A stretch of 33,593 nucleotides of DNA, taken from positions 94,374-127,966 of the forward strand of contig WELB01000009.1 in assembly GCA_009602725.1 (NCBI GenBank), given 5' to 3'. This DNA is from Spirogloea muscicola. Its lineage: Eukaryota > Streptophyta > Zygnematophyceae > Spirogloeales > Spirogloeaceae. The notes below the pieces were generated by a model that saw nothing but the letters and a program-made list of their open reading frames with translations, was not told the origin of the DNA and did no database searches. The translations under genes were made by a program, and so were the position numbers. This document shows, in pieces, positions 22,517 through 33,593 of the stretch (positions within the stretch are counted from its first letter, which is position 1; each line of letters starts with the position of its first letter).

Positions 22517-23376
22517 CTACCGCGTCAAGCTGCAGCCTGGTACTCCGGGTTGGTCAGAAAAGAACAAGGCATGCTCCGGAAGGGTGTCGAGGGAGTCAAT
22601 GACCCCGCTGCAAGAAAAGAAAACAAGGGGTTAGGTTGAAGTAAGCTGAGCCTATGGCCCCTCTGAATACGCGCAACATTCGTGATGGCGAGGCAAGGGC
22701 TGTGACCATGTCCAGGAAGGCCCCGTCTCCTGAACTTGCAAATTCTGCAGATGCATTCAGGACAGATTTTTGCGGGCCACCCGACACTTCGACCCACTGC
22801 TTACAAGGTCCTTACTGACGCAACCACCCAAGCACAGCCTCGCGCTGAAACCCACTCTCCGCCGTGAAATGAATGAATATTCCACACAAGCAATGTGACT
22901 TGGGGAAGTCCCTTTTCCTCTCCTAAGTGTATAGATGTCATAGTTTGCTGGAAATGAAAGTCTGGGTCTCCTCTAAAACTCGTCCACCACTTTCTGGACT
23001 GGCCTTCAGCAGCCACAGCCGCCTCTTGGAAAGAGCACTTTCCTAATCTGCACAAGGAAGCACTGATTTGCATGCCAAGGAGTTTGGAGCTGCTGAGTCA
23101 CCCCGACATTGGTGTCAACAGGCAGAATGTCAGGGCTTACTGCGCCTGCGCAGCATGTTGCCGGCAGCCGGTCTGACCTCAAGCTGTCATCTTTTGGCTG
23201 CTGAATCGGTGTCATTGTCAGGTCAGGGCTGCGCCGGCTTGACACTGTTCCTGCCCCAACCTTTGTGGCCATCCGTTGCAAACAATAGCTTTGCTGAGTG
23301 GTATGCGCATTCGTGTTGGAGCTTTTTCCTGAGCTTGTCCATCTTTTGGACTGCCGTTTCACAAACATCGCCTCCC
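22517..23376 (-). CDS. Unresolved small gene candidate, spliced
   Basis: Several minus-strand segments look exon-like. The best is 22607-22517, preceded by a strong pyrimidine tract and TTGCAG acceptor (TTTTCTTTTCTTGCAG) and reading GVIDSLDTLPEHALFFSDQP... to a TAG at 22519-22517. Upstream, about 22800-22640 is open in two frames; one contains ICPECICRICKFRRRGLP, a C-x2-C-x-C-x2-C cysteine pattern faintly like the end of the zf-4CXXC_R1 (CDCA7) finger but with residues missing. Further up, about 23376-23230 reads GDVCETAVQKMDKLRKKLQH.... I could not join these with consistent phases. The existence of a gene is possible, its product unknown. Confidence 0.25.
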
Positions 23377-23434
23377 TGTAGATGAGCTTTTCACTCGTGG
23401 AATACTCATTGGGGCCAAACTGCCTACGGCCCTT

Positions 23435-23795
23435 GCACCAATTGTGGAGAAGCTTGCTCGGACGCCACTTCGTAGCAGAAAGAAATTGCTCGCCCCACAG
23501 AGTGCAGGGGCTGGGAAAGGCCAGCCCAAAATGAAGGGTCGAGGTCCAAAGAGCCAGAAGGTGCTGGTAAAAGCAACAGCGCTGGTAAAAGAAACCAAAC
23601 AGCTAGACACGAGACGATCGCTGTGAGCCCGTGTCAGAAAGAAGACGCTTCAGGAGAGGGCGGTGGCTGGGAGAGGCCAGCCCATAAAAGGGAAAACGCT
23701 AAAACACACGCGGAATCAAATAGCTACGAAACACTCAGTTACCCCTACTGAGCAGCCACAGGTCGGAGAAACTAGTCTCCTGGTAGCGGGTCACC
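23435..23795 (-). repeat. Retroelement 3'-tail-like segment with two hairpin modules
   Basis: Read on the minus strand, this follows the protein fragment at 23800-24110 and contains, in order, a GGCTGCTCAGTAGGGGTAAC block, a GGGCTGGCCTCTCCCAGCC hairpin (about 23690-23670), and a second GGGCTGGCCTTTCCCAGCCC hairpin (about 23530-23510) flanked by the GACCTCGACCC and GGGGCGAGCAATTTC modules. The arrangement suggests that these modules belong to the 3' untranslated part of a retroelement. Confidence 0.55.
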
Positions 23796-23799
23796 TGGC

Positions 23800-24110
23800 T
23801 AGGGCCAGAGGCTGCAGCGAGGGCACGACCGGCACGAAGATGCAGCGCGTGAGCCATGGACCGCTGCAGCGAGACGACCAAGCGCATGCGATACACCTGC
23901 GCTAGCGAGCCTGCTGCATGGAAATCCACCGGCTCCCCGAGGCTGCGGCGGCAGATAGCGATGCGTGAGAGCTTGTGGAGCAGCTCGAGCCACCGAGCGC
24001 CTAACGCACCGTGGGTGTCAGCTCCGCTCGTCTGGACGATGTCCAATTACCCTGTGACGTTCTCCCGAGCGGCCAACGCCTTCACGCAGGTCGCCAGGAC
24101 ATCGCCTTCT
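23800..24110 (-). pseudogene. Retroelement polyprotein C-terminal fragment, copy 2
   Basis: Minus-strand translation gives GADTHGALGARWLELLHKL... and ...VYRMRLVVSLQRSMAHALHL, ending RAGRALAA. The ending parallels VCLQRAQAHVLHQIAGRALA in the neighbouring fragment at 24650-25150, and the beginning parallels its IDTFGCMGPSFHR. Such an IDTFG..G...L segment followed by a basic L..ALQR region is, to my knowledge, typical of the C-terminus of algal reverse-transcriptase-type open reading frames. No reverse transcriptase core is present, and the fragment is flanked by repeat modules, so it is a decayed remnant. Confidence 0.45.
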
Positions 24111-24317
24111 CCAGCTGTCGTCGTGGCGGTTTGCGCTGTGCGTGCACACCTGCTGCAAGCCTCTGTACGGCGGAGTTTGAAAGAAGGGTGTCTTCCAGAG
24201 GAGCAGGTCGGTATAGCAGGAGGCGGCAGGTGCCTAGCCTGCGAATCTTGTCTTTCCTGGCCCTTTGTCCTTCCATGATTAGAAAAGGCGCGCTGTGCGC
24301 GTGTCACGAGTCAGTTC

Positions 24318-24460
24318 TGTTTCGTGATTTTGCGGTTCCGGCACTTCCGGACCTTGTTCATTCGTTTTGGGCTGGCCTCTTACAGCCATCGCCTTACACT
24401 GAAGGGCTGTTCATCTGGCTGGCTTCTCATAGCCATTGCCTTTACTCGTACTTCTGAAAT
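24318..24460 (+). repeat. Hairpin repeat, plus orientation
   Basis: This copy reads GGACCTTGTTCATTCG, TTTTGGGCTGGCCTCTTACAGCC and ATCGCCTTACACTGAAGGGC. It is one of the best matches to the family consensus. A second partial GGCTGGCTTCTCATAGCC unit follows at once, so two hairpin modules lie in tandem. Confidence 0.7.
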
Positions 24461-24649
24461 AGCTGACATATTGAAGGAATGCCTAACACAGCCAGCGACC
24501 CTTGTCTGTAGAGAATGTTTCGCTGTAGAGAATGGCCAAGCGGATTACTGACAAATGTACGCAACCTGCTGCGAAGTTGACCCGCTCAGTAACCACGAGT
24601 CAGCACATAGAGGTCGTTGACTGATGCCCGAATACCCGACGGCATCGAC

Positions 24650-25150
24650 AAGCTCTTGTGCCTCCAGCTAAGGCTCGACCAGCTATCTGATGCAACACAT
24701 GAGCCTGAGCTCGCTGCAGACAGACTGGTACTCGACGTCGCAAAAACGACAAGTAGGCTGCCGGCATGCCCGTCTGGGCTGGAAGCATATCCTCACGTCA
24801 AGCATATCCCAGACTTGCGGTATTCTCTATGGAAGCTAGGACCCATGCAACCGAAAGTGTCAATGGCGGCTGGTAGGAGGTGATCACTGCAGGGGTAGTC
24901 AAAGTAGTGTAGGAGCTTTCTCTGCTCTGCACGTCCCACTACGTGGCCAGCAATGTGAGTTGGTGCTGAAATCTTGTACGCCTCTGTCACAACCACATCA
25001 ACCAAGGCCCGTGGGCCTCCGCCATTGTACACTCATAATGTCCAGGGTGCGACGGTGATGGCGTCCCTGAGAATCCGTGGAGATGGGCATTATATTGCTC
25101 ACTTCCACAATATCACGGTAGCCGGCGTCGCGCATCAAGTCCGCCAGGGC
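24650..25150 (-). pseudogene. Retroelement polyprotein C-terminal fragment, copy 1
   Basis: The minus strand encodes, in two frames broken near 25030, LADLMRDAGYRDIVEVSN then HRRTLDIMSVQW, and then ALVDVVVTEAYKISAPTH, GHVVGRAEQRKLLHYFDYPC and HLLPAAIDTFGCMGPSFHR. A third frame supplies VCLQRAQAHVLHQIAGRALA. This looks like the region downstream of reverse transcriptase in algal retroelement polyproteins. The frame changes and the stop after the FGCMG segment show that it is not functional. Confidence 0.5.
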
Positions 25151-26235
25151 GTCCCTGTACTTTGTTCATTCTTTTTTGGGCTGGCTTTTCCAGGCCCTAT
25201 CCTCAATGGGCGCACCCTTTCGTCTGGTAGGAGATTATGCACGCCCACCACTTCAGGGCCTGTGGGACAAAGGGGGCCGGGGCTGTGAAAAGCCAGCCCA
25301 GAGAAACTGGTAAGGTCCGAAGGGCCAAAAAGCGCCAAAAATACCACGCTAGGCAAGAGATAGAGCCAATGGGAGCTTAGTAACCCCGACAGTAGCATAG
25401 AAGGGACTACAGATAGCGAGCTCCAATTTAGTAAGAAGTCTTCATACACGTACTTTGCCACGGGGGGCCGCGATGGCTGGTGATAGGCCAAGAGAAAGAG
25501 AGGAACAGCTCTTCCAATGTCCTATATACGGCAATGACCAGCCCAAAGGGAATGAACAAGGCCTGAAAGGGCCGGAAGGTGAGAGCGTGGATGGAGCGGG
25601 CAGGTTTAGCAGGAGAAGCTCTGCCAAGCTCTTCCGAAGGTGCGATGAGGTGAGAGTGTACACCCGGTCTAGCTGCAACCACGGGCTCGCAGACTGTGAA
25701 GACCATCCTATGGACAGACTCGGTTCCCTGGAATCCGTCCCACATTGTCCGCTGTACTTTACAAACTCGTGTTGTTTAGACCTACGTTGTCCACCCTGTT
25801 CAACCCTGTGCAGCGGCTCGCGCAACGAGCGTGTCTCGGCGGCAGGGGCAGCGGAGGGAGCAGCCAGAATCAGCTGCTGCGGGAATTCTGGCCTTTGTTT
25901 GATGCATCCGTCTGTCCAAGACGCAGCAATTCCAGACCTTTGCTTTGTATTTAGGAGAAAGGGCTCGCCCATTGAGGATATGGGCTGGAACAGCCAGCCC
26001 AAAAAAGAATGAACAAAGTACAAGAAGGGGGCTAGGCGAAGCACTAAGGAAGACAAGCACAATAAGAAGCTAAGCAGCTACAAAGCACTCAGTAACCCCT
26101 GCTGAGCAGTCGCAGGTCAGAGATGCTAGGCTGCTGGAAGGGGGTCCCCTGGCCAGAGCCAGAGGCGGCAGCGAGGGCGCGGCCGGCACGAAGGTGCAGC
26201 GCGCGTGCCATTGACCATTTAGGAGCTGGCCGTGC
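25150..26235. repeat. Dense array of hairpin-repeat copies in both orientations
   Basis: Copies: plus at 25155-25220 (TTCTTTTTTGGGCTGGC / CCTCAATGGGCG), minus at 25270-25345 (GGGGCTGTGAAAAGCCAGCC / AAGGTCCGAAGGGCC), minus at 25500-25582 (GGCAATGACCAGCCCAAAGG), minus at 25955-26025 (GGGCTGGAACAGCCAGCCCA). The last continues to 26225 with AGCAGCTACAAAGCACTCAG, CCCTGCTGAGCAG and a GCGGCCGGCACGAAGGTGCA block, reproducing in inverted order the full unit at 1560-1815 and the retroelement-tail module of 23800. No gene is supported in this interval. Confidence 0.65.
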
Positions 26236-27180
26236 CGTGCCTGCTGCTTCTCATGCTACTGGCAGGCCGACTCCTTCCTTGTCGTGGCTTTGTGCCTTCC
26301 GGCCCTTTCAGACCTTTGCTCTGTAATGTAGTCCTTTTCTGGCTTCTCTTTCGTTGGCTTTGGACATTGTCCATTCTTTTTGGGCTGGCTTTGCCAGCCC
26401 CTCTTCTCTATGGGCGAGCACTTTCTTTGCGCTGGCTGTTCACAGCCACTGCCTTACGTTGAAAGAGCTATCTGTTTCCCCACTGCAAAATCATGCCGAC
26501 TTGCGGCTGTTGACTAGGAGTTACTGAGTATTTATCAATTTTAGCCACCTGCTTTGCTGCAGAGTGGTGTTCGCTTTCTGATTCCTTTACACCTTCATCC
26601 TTAGGTCCAACTGCCTGGGCTGGCCTTCCGTATCGGAAATGGAGCCATGCTTGATTCACCTCATTTCGTGGCTTGAACGTTGGGAGGTTGAACTCCAAGA
26701 CAATCAATGAGATACTAAGAAGCGGATTAGATATGGCGCACAAGCTTCTGTTGCTTTGCACCTGCCTCCACTATCCAGATGTACAAGTAGTAAAATTACA
26801 TCTAAATTCATGTAGTCTGAAGCATTTTCGTTTGGCCCGACTTTCACATTCTCTGCATGGATTGTGTCCCTGTCATGCGACCGACCACTCCGTGCCCTTT
26901 CCCTCTCGTCACTCTCTTCATCCACTCCCCTCCCCTCTCTATTTCGAGCCCATATTCCTCATCTGCCCTCCTCAATCCACCCAACAGTTAGTCAACATCA
27001 GCGCTCAGCGCCTCCGTGTCTGTCAGTCTCGTACATTGTTCCGCCATATGTACGTTCCCTTGTCTGGTCTAGCCAATCACAGCCATCGCCCTCTACTGGA
27101 AGTCTTTCCCACACTCCATTCTGCCTCGAAGCTGGCGAAGCAGCCTGCGGCTGCTTAGCCGGGGTCACTGAGTGCTTCGT
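26236..27180 (+). repeat. Further plus-oriented repeat copies and interspersed unique DNA
   Basis: At 26290-26465, GGACATTGTCCATTC, TTTTTGGGCTGGCTTTGCCA and CTATGGGCGAGC are followed by a second unit GCTGGCTGTTCACAGCC. At 27058-27180 a GGTCTAGCCAATCACAGCC / CTCTACTGGAAG unit is followed by a GCGGCTGCTTAGCCGGGG / TCACTGAGTGCTTCGTAG block. Between them, 26500-27050 has short open frames only, with no recognised product. Confidence 0.55.
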
Positions 27181-27529
27181 AGTTACTTGATTCCCTGTGT
27201 GCCTCGAGGACGACGGACGAGACTAGGGAGACGAGCAAGGGTCGCCTGGCCAACCCTCGATGTAAACGCTACTCGTTGGCGCAGGACAGGACGAGACGAG
27301 GTGATGGGGAATGCAGTGTGTGCTGAGCGATGGAGGGCCTGAGTGGCCGAGCACAAGGCAAGCACATTGACAGATTGTACATCACCTGCTGCTAAGAGAC
27401 AGAAAGGCCTAAGCTAAGCTGAGCTGAGCTTAGAAGAAGAAGAGCTTAGGCTGACCCGGAGGGCGGGTGGGGTCATTGGTTTATGTTCCAAGAGTTGGGG
27501 GTTGAAGGGTCGGAGCCCGAAGCCCTGAG

Positions 27530-27550
27530 CCCTAAACCCTAACCCTAAAC
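27530..27550 (+). repeat. Interstitial telomere-like / telo-box block
   Basis: Three consecutive CCCTAAA-type units (CCCTAAACCCTAACCCTAAA) lie about 60 bases upstream of the proposed SQD1 start. The AAACCCTAA core is the telo-box found in promoters and 5' leaders of plant housekeeping genes. The position may differ by one base. Confidence 0.7.
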
Positions 27551-27609
27551 GCCGTGGCTGACAAAACCGTCGCCCCGCCGCCGCCCCCCTCGCCGCGCCC
27601 GCCGCCGCC

Positions 27610-30524
<2,915 letters not shown>

Positions 30525-30599
30525 CCTGCAATTGCGGGACAGTCCATTGCACCTTGGTGTTGTACAGGTCTCCTCTTCTGTAGGCCTTTCAGCCCACGA

Positions 30600-31354
30600 C
30601 ATGAGTGCTCGCACTTAGCTAAGATGTTATCAGCATGGGGAGGAATTCTTGCGGGTAATTTGTTGACCTTGTAGCCGAGGCAGTGAGGGTGATGGTATGC
30701 TCTGGCCAGGATAGCTAACGGAGCATGCCTTAGCCCATGTGAGCAAGTTGTGGAAACGTCCGTGCTGGGACGTCAGAAACAGCTCCTCGCACTCTTGTAC
30801 ACCATATTTGAAGACGGAATGACATTGTCCAGCTCCCAGGTGGACCATAGACTAGTCGGACTTTGTGACGCTTGTGGAACAGGCTGGCACCAGTCCCAGC
30901 ATCTTGAGGTGTTGTAATGTGCAGCTCGAGGATCTAGCCACCAATGCACTTCTGATGAGCTAATCGAGGATGGCCAGTCATGGACAAGCACAGCAATTGA
31001 TCATGCAAATCTCGACACTCTACTCTGCGATGTACAGGTTCGAGAGAAGCATTTGTCCAGGGCTGGTGCGCTTGCAAGGCTTGTGAAGGGCTCCACACCA
31101 TAAGAATAACCAGTGTAAAGACGCTGCTTGCCGTGAACTACAGAGCCGGGAGTGTCCCAAGTTGGCAAGGTTTGGGGTTGCGACCCACTTAACGACAGTA
31201 ATATTGGGTCAGGAAGGCGCCTGCAGAGGCTGACGCATCCAAGGTTTGGCTGCGACCAGGCGCGTACCCGAGCTCGACTTTGTGCAAGAAGAGGAGCTCG
31301 ACAGTCCAAAGAGGGCGGCGCTCTTGCAAAGGGGGCAGTAGCTGAGACAGGCAA
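30600..31354 (-). CDS. Coding-like minus-strand sequence, unresolved
   Basis: Two minus-strand stretches look coding-like. About 31170-31020 reads TWDTPGSVVHGKQRLYTGYS and then SLASAPALDKCFSR. About 30848-30640 reads VHLGAGQCHSVFKYGVQECE then LTSQHGRFHNLLTWAKA. A third frame at about 30960-30773 is also open (HWWLDPRAAHYNTSRCW). I could not join them in phase, and I recognise no family. If real, the gene would converge with SQD1. Confidence 0.22.
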
Positions 31355-31382
31355 GGGCAGCCGAGGTCAATGCTTTTCCAGA

Positions 31383-31805
31383 AGAAACAGCTCTTTCAAA
31401 GTAAGGCAATGGCCGTGAGCGGCCAAGCCCAGAGGGAAAGTACAAGGTCTACAAGGTCCGGAAGGCGCACGATACAAGAACGGCCAGAAGGGCTGGTGAC
31501 ATAGAGGCCGGCCTCTACGGAGTGACGCAACAGAGTATGCAGAGGAGGAACAACAGCCCGAGTCTGCGCATGCGACATAGACGATGATCCCAGCTCCACG
31601 AACAGGCGCAGCAGGTGAATGTGCAGACATGAGCTCGCTCGACGGCCTCTCCACCTGTTTGAGGCAGGCGGCGGCTGTCAAAAGCCAGCCCAAAAAGGTG
31701 GACAAGGTTCAGGGGAACCCCCCTCAAGAACTGAAGCTTTTCCAATATGGAGGCAATGGCTGCGAGAAGCCTCCTAAGAGAGAATGGACAAGGTCCATTC
31801 TAGGT
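31383..31805 (-). repeat. Three minus-oriented hairpin-repeat copies
   Basis: Copies are at 31377-31475 (AAGAAACAGCTCTTTCAAAG / GTGAGCGGCCAAGCCCAGAG / AAGGTCCGGAAGG), 31672-31715 (GGCTGTCAAAAGCCAGCCCA / AAAAAGGTGGACAAGG) and 31735-31800 (GAAGCTTTTCCAATATGG / GGCTGCGAGAAGCC / GAATGGACAAGGTCC). The last two are adjacent and in the same direction. The intervening 31480-31670 holds no recognised gene. Confidence 0.65.
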
Positions 31806-31809
31806 TAGA

Positions 31810-32579
31810 TTGTTCCAGTGAGCCGGAAAGCACAGTTTATTACAATAGCAACTGACCACGAAGGATGGCTGCTCACGAGGAGACGCGCGGTGCGCATGAA
31901 TTGAGAGGGGGGCCGGAGCAAGCCAGTACATTGTATGTGAGAAGAACAAAGTAATTTCTAGCATGGGCTTAGGTGAAGGGAGACTGAGGGGGGACTCTAG
32001 CAGCCACGAGTGAGCACGAGACGAAGAAGTAAGGCGCTTCCAGGAGAGGGCGGTGGAAGAAAGAAAAGGAAGAGCTCTTGCAAGCGAAAGCGATGGCCGA
32101 AGAGGACTAGCCCAGAGAAACTGAACAACTTACGCAGGGGCCCATAACGTGCTAAACCACACAGGTAGTACGAGTGGGCGCCCAATATCCCCAGTCAGCA
32201 GCCGCCAGTCCGAGTAGCATGCAGTCGGAAAGGTGTCAACACAGCAAAGTCAGCAGCAGCGAAGGTGAGCAAGGGAAATAAATCCAACCTCCACCGGGTG
32301 GACAGCACACTTTGGCCTGGCCCCCTGGCCTCCCGGCTCAGACGGGTTCCTCTGACCTGCGGCTGCTCAGCAGGGGACATTGAGCACCCAGCGGCCACTT
32401 GGGTCGCTGTGCTTTTTAGCGCTTCTCGGCCATTTTAGCGCTTTTCGGCCACCGCCCCCTCTCCTGGAAGCGTCTCTCTCTCTTGGCTCTTCATCAACGT
32501 GCAGGGCGCGCTCTAAAACAGGCCTCCGGCTTTCGCGGCGGCGCTCCAGCTCCCCAAGTTAGCTTGTCAGATTTGTTTG
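31810..32579. other. Intergenic, with scattered repeat modules
   Basis: A minus-oriented copy lies at about 32070-32130 (GAAGAGCTCTTGCAAGCG / CTAGCCCAGAGAAACTG). Plus-oriented blocks lie at 32350-32480 (CCTGCGGCTGCTCAGCAGGG, CCACTTGGGTCGCTGTG, CTCCTGGAAGCGTCTCTC). No gene or RNA is recognised. Confidence 0.45.
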
Positions 32580-33026
32580 TGCTCACCCGTGGGTACTAAT
32601 GTCATCTTAGGTACCTTAGATTAGGTCTCCGTATTATGTAGCCTTGTTTAGTCTGCACTCGACTCTGCCTGAACAATGTATTGGCTTGAATTGGCCTCCC
32701 TTTCAATTCATGCGCCCCGCGCGCCTTCTCTCTCTCTTGGCCCCTTCGCACTCTCTCCTATCTTCTGGGTTGGCCAATCACAGCCACCACCATCAACCGG
32801 AAGAGTCTCTCTTCTCAGGCGCTTTTCGGTTCCCTTTTTGTCAGAGTTCACTCGAGCTGGCTGCTCTTCCCTTTGCTCACCCGTGGGTACTAATGTCATC
32901 TTAGGTACCTTAGATTAGGTCTCCGTATTATGTAGCATTGTTTGTTCTGCACTCGACTCTGCCTGAACAATGTATTGGCTTGAATTGGCCTCCCTTTCAA
33001 TTCATGCGCCCCGCGCGCCTTCTCTC
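32580..33026 (+). repeat. Direct duplication, two 153-bp units 294 bp apart
   Basis: Units 32580-32732 and 32874-33026 differ at only about three positions. Each starts TGCTCACCCGTGGGTACTAA and ends in a CCCCGCGCGCCTTCTCTC segment. The spacer contains a hairpin-repeat copy (GGGTTGGCCAATCACAGCC, about 32767-32785). High identity implies a recent duplication or insertion of a tandem element. Confidence 0.85.
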
Positions 33027-33125
33027 CCTGAGCACTTTCTTCTGCTGTTCACAGCCCGCGGCTGTGAAAGAAGCTCTCCCGAAGGCAACGTTGGGAGAGC
33101 CACTTTCTACCTTCCTCTCTGCCTC

Positions 33126-33240
33126 CTCAGGCCCCTTTGTAGCTGCTCACCGCTCTTAGGCCCCTCTGAGCCTTTGTGAGTTCTTTTTGGGCTGGCTTTT
33201 CGCAGCCCTTGCCCCCATTGGGAGTGCCACTTCTTCTCTG
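33126..33240 (+). repeat. Hairpin repeat, plus orientation
   Basis: This reads TTTGTAGCTGCTCACCGCTC, TTCTTTTTGGGCTGGCTTTT, CGCAGCCC and CCCCATTGGGAGTGCCACTT. It matches the inverted copy at 21582-21468 along its whole length. Confidence 0.7.
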
Positions 33241-33593
33241 CCCTTCGTGCCCAGCGAGGGCCAAGTGGGCGGCGAAGCCCGGGCGACGGGCAGAGCAGCC
33301 CCAGACCGTCGGATGGCGCGGCGAGCCAAAAGAGATCGGACGGCCATGCCGGAGCCGCCCGCCCACGTGGCAGCCCCGCGCGGCGCCGTCCGATGCAACG
33401 CCATCCGGCGGCCGCCGGCGCGCGGGGCCGGCGCGCGGCGGTGGGGGGGCTGCCACGTGTCGCGTTTCCGCGATCCGCGGCGAAAAGGCCGGGCGCCTAA
33501 ACGGTCGGATCCCGGGTTCGGTAAGTCCACCGCTCGCTACCCCGCGCCGCCACGTGGCGCCCCCGCCGCGCCCGCCGCCGGCGCCGGCGCCTG
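33241..33593. promoter_or_regulatory. GC-rich segment with three G-boxes and an inverted repeat
   Basis: CACGTG cores lie at 33364-33369, 33454-33459 and 33551-33556. The first two belong to a perfect 14-bp inverted repeat, CACGTGGCAGCCCC (33364-33377) against GGGGCTGCCACGTG (33446-33459). A GTCGGAT or ATCCGAC-like motif occurs several times between 33307 and 33512. The composition resembles the 5' ends of the other genes here, so a promoter of a gene beyond the right edge is likely, although no coding start is visible. Confidence 0.4.

Noticed and set aside
27530-27550. True chromosome end
   Set aside because: Only about three CCCTAAA units are present, with normal gene sequence on both sides.

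Overview
The window reads as nuclear DNA of a green-lineage (Viridiplantae) eukaryote, most likely a green alga. The evidence is spliceosomal genes with many short GT-AG introns, a plant-type PP6 (FyPP-like) phosphatase, the sulfolipid enzyme SQD1, a plant-type acetyl-CoA synthetase with a transit-peptide-like N-terminus, and a CCCTAAA-type telomere-like block. Coding exons and 5' ends are GC-rich; introns and intergenic DNA are more mixed. The placement below Viridiplantae (for example a trebouxiophyte) is a guess. All exon structures were derived by hand from reading frame, splice phase and family similarity.

Layout from left to right. 1-534: GC-rich DNA with a weak minus-strand coding candidate. 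1100-3400: repeats and nothing recognisable. 3399-6080 (-): a seven-bladed RCC1 beta-propeller protein of 10 exons. 6081-6567: a compact shared promoter region. 6568-9337 (+): PP6 catalytic subunit, 11 exons, complete. 10493-14713 (+): acetyl-CoA synthetase, 18 exons, complete. 14714-17313: no gene recognised. 17314-21121 (-): a protein O-fucosyltransferase-like type II membrane protein, 10 exons including a proposed 19-nt microexon. 21122-27500: a repeat-dominated stretch with a long CT microsatellite, fragments of a retroelement open reading frame and many copies of a short hairpin repeat; one unresolved small gene candidate lies at about 22517-23376 (-). 27610-30524 (+): UDP-sulfoquinovose synthase SQD1, 6 exons, with an apparent 1-base sequence problem at the ambiguous base 27634. 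30600-31350: unresolved minus-strand coding-like sequence. 31380-33593: repeats, a 153-bp tandem duplication and a very GC-rich end with three G-box (CACGTG) motifs.

The recognised genes are housekeeping or metabolic and are not an operon-like system. ACS and SQD1 would both act in plastid lipid supply (acetyl-CoA for fatty acids, and the sulfolipid head group), but they are 13 kb apart and nothing in the sequence links their control. The most distinctive feature is a family of roughly 70-110-bp dispersed repeats centred on the imperfect hairpin GGGCTGGC...AGCC, present in about 22 recognisable copies on both strands, outside coding exons, and in places adjacent to remnants of a retroelement protein C-terminus. 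One copy sits in SQD1 intron 1, and a repeat-like segment there supplies the exon 2 splice acceptor.
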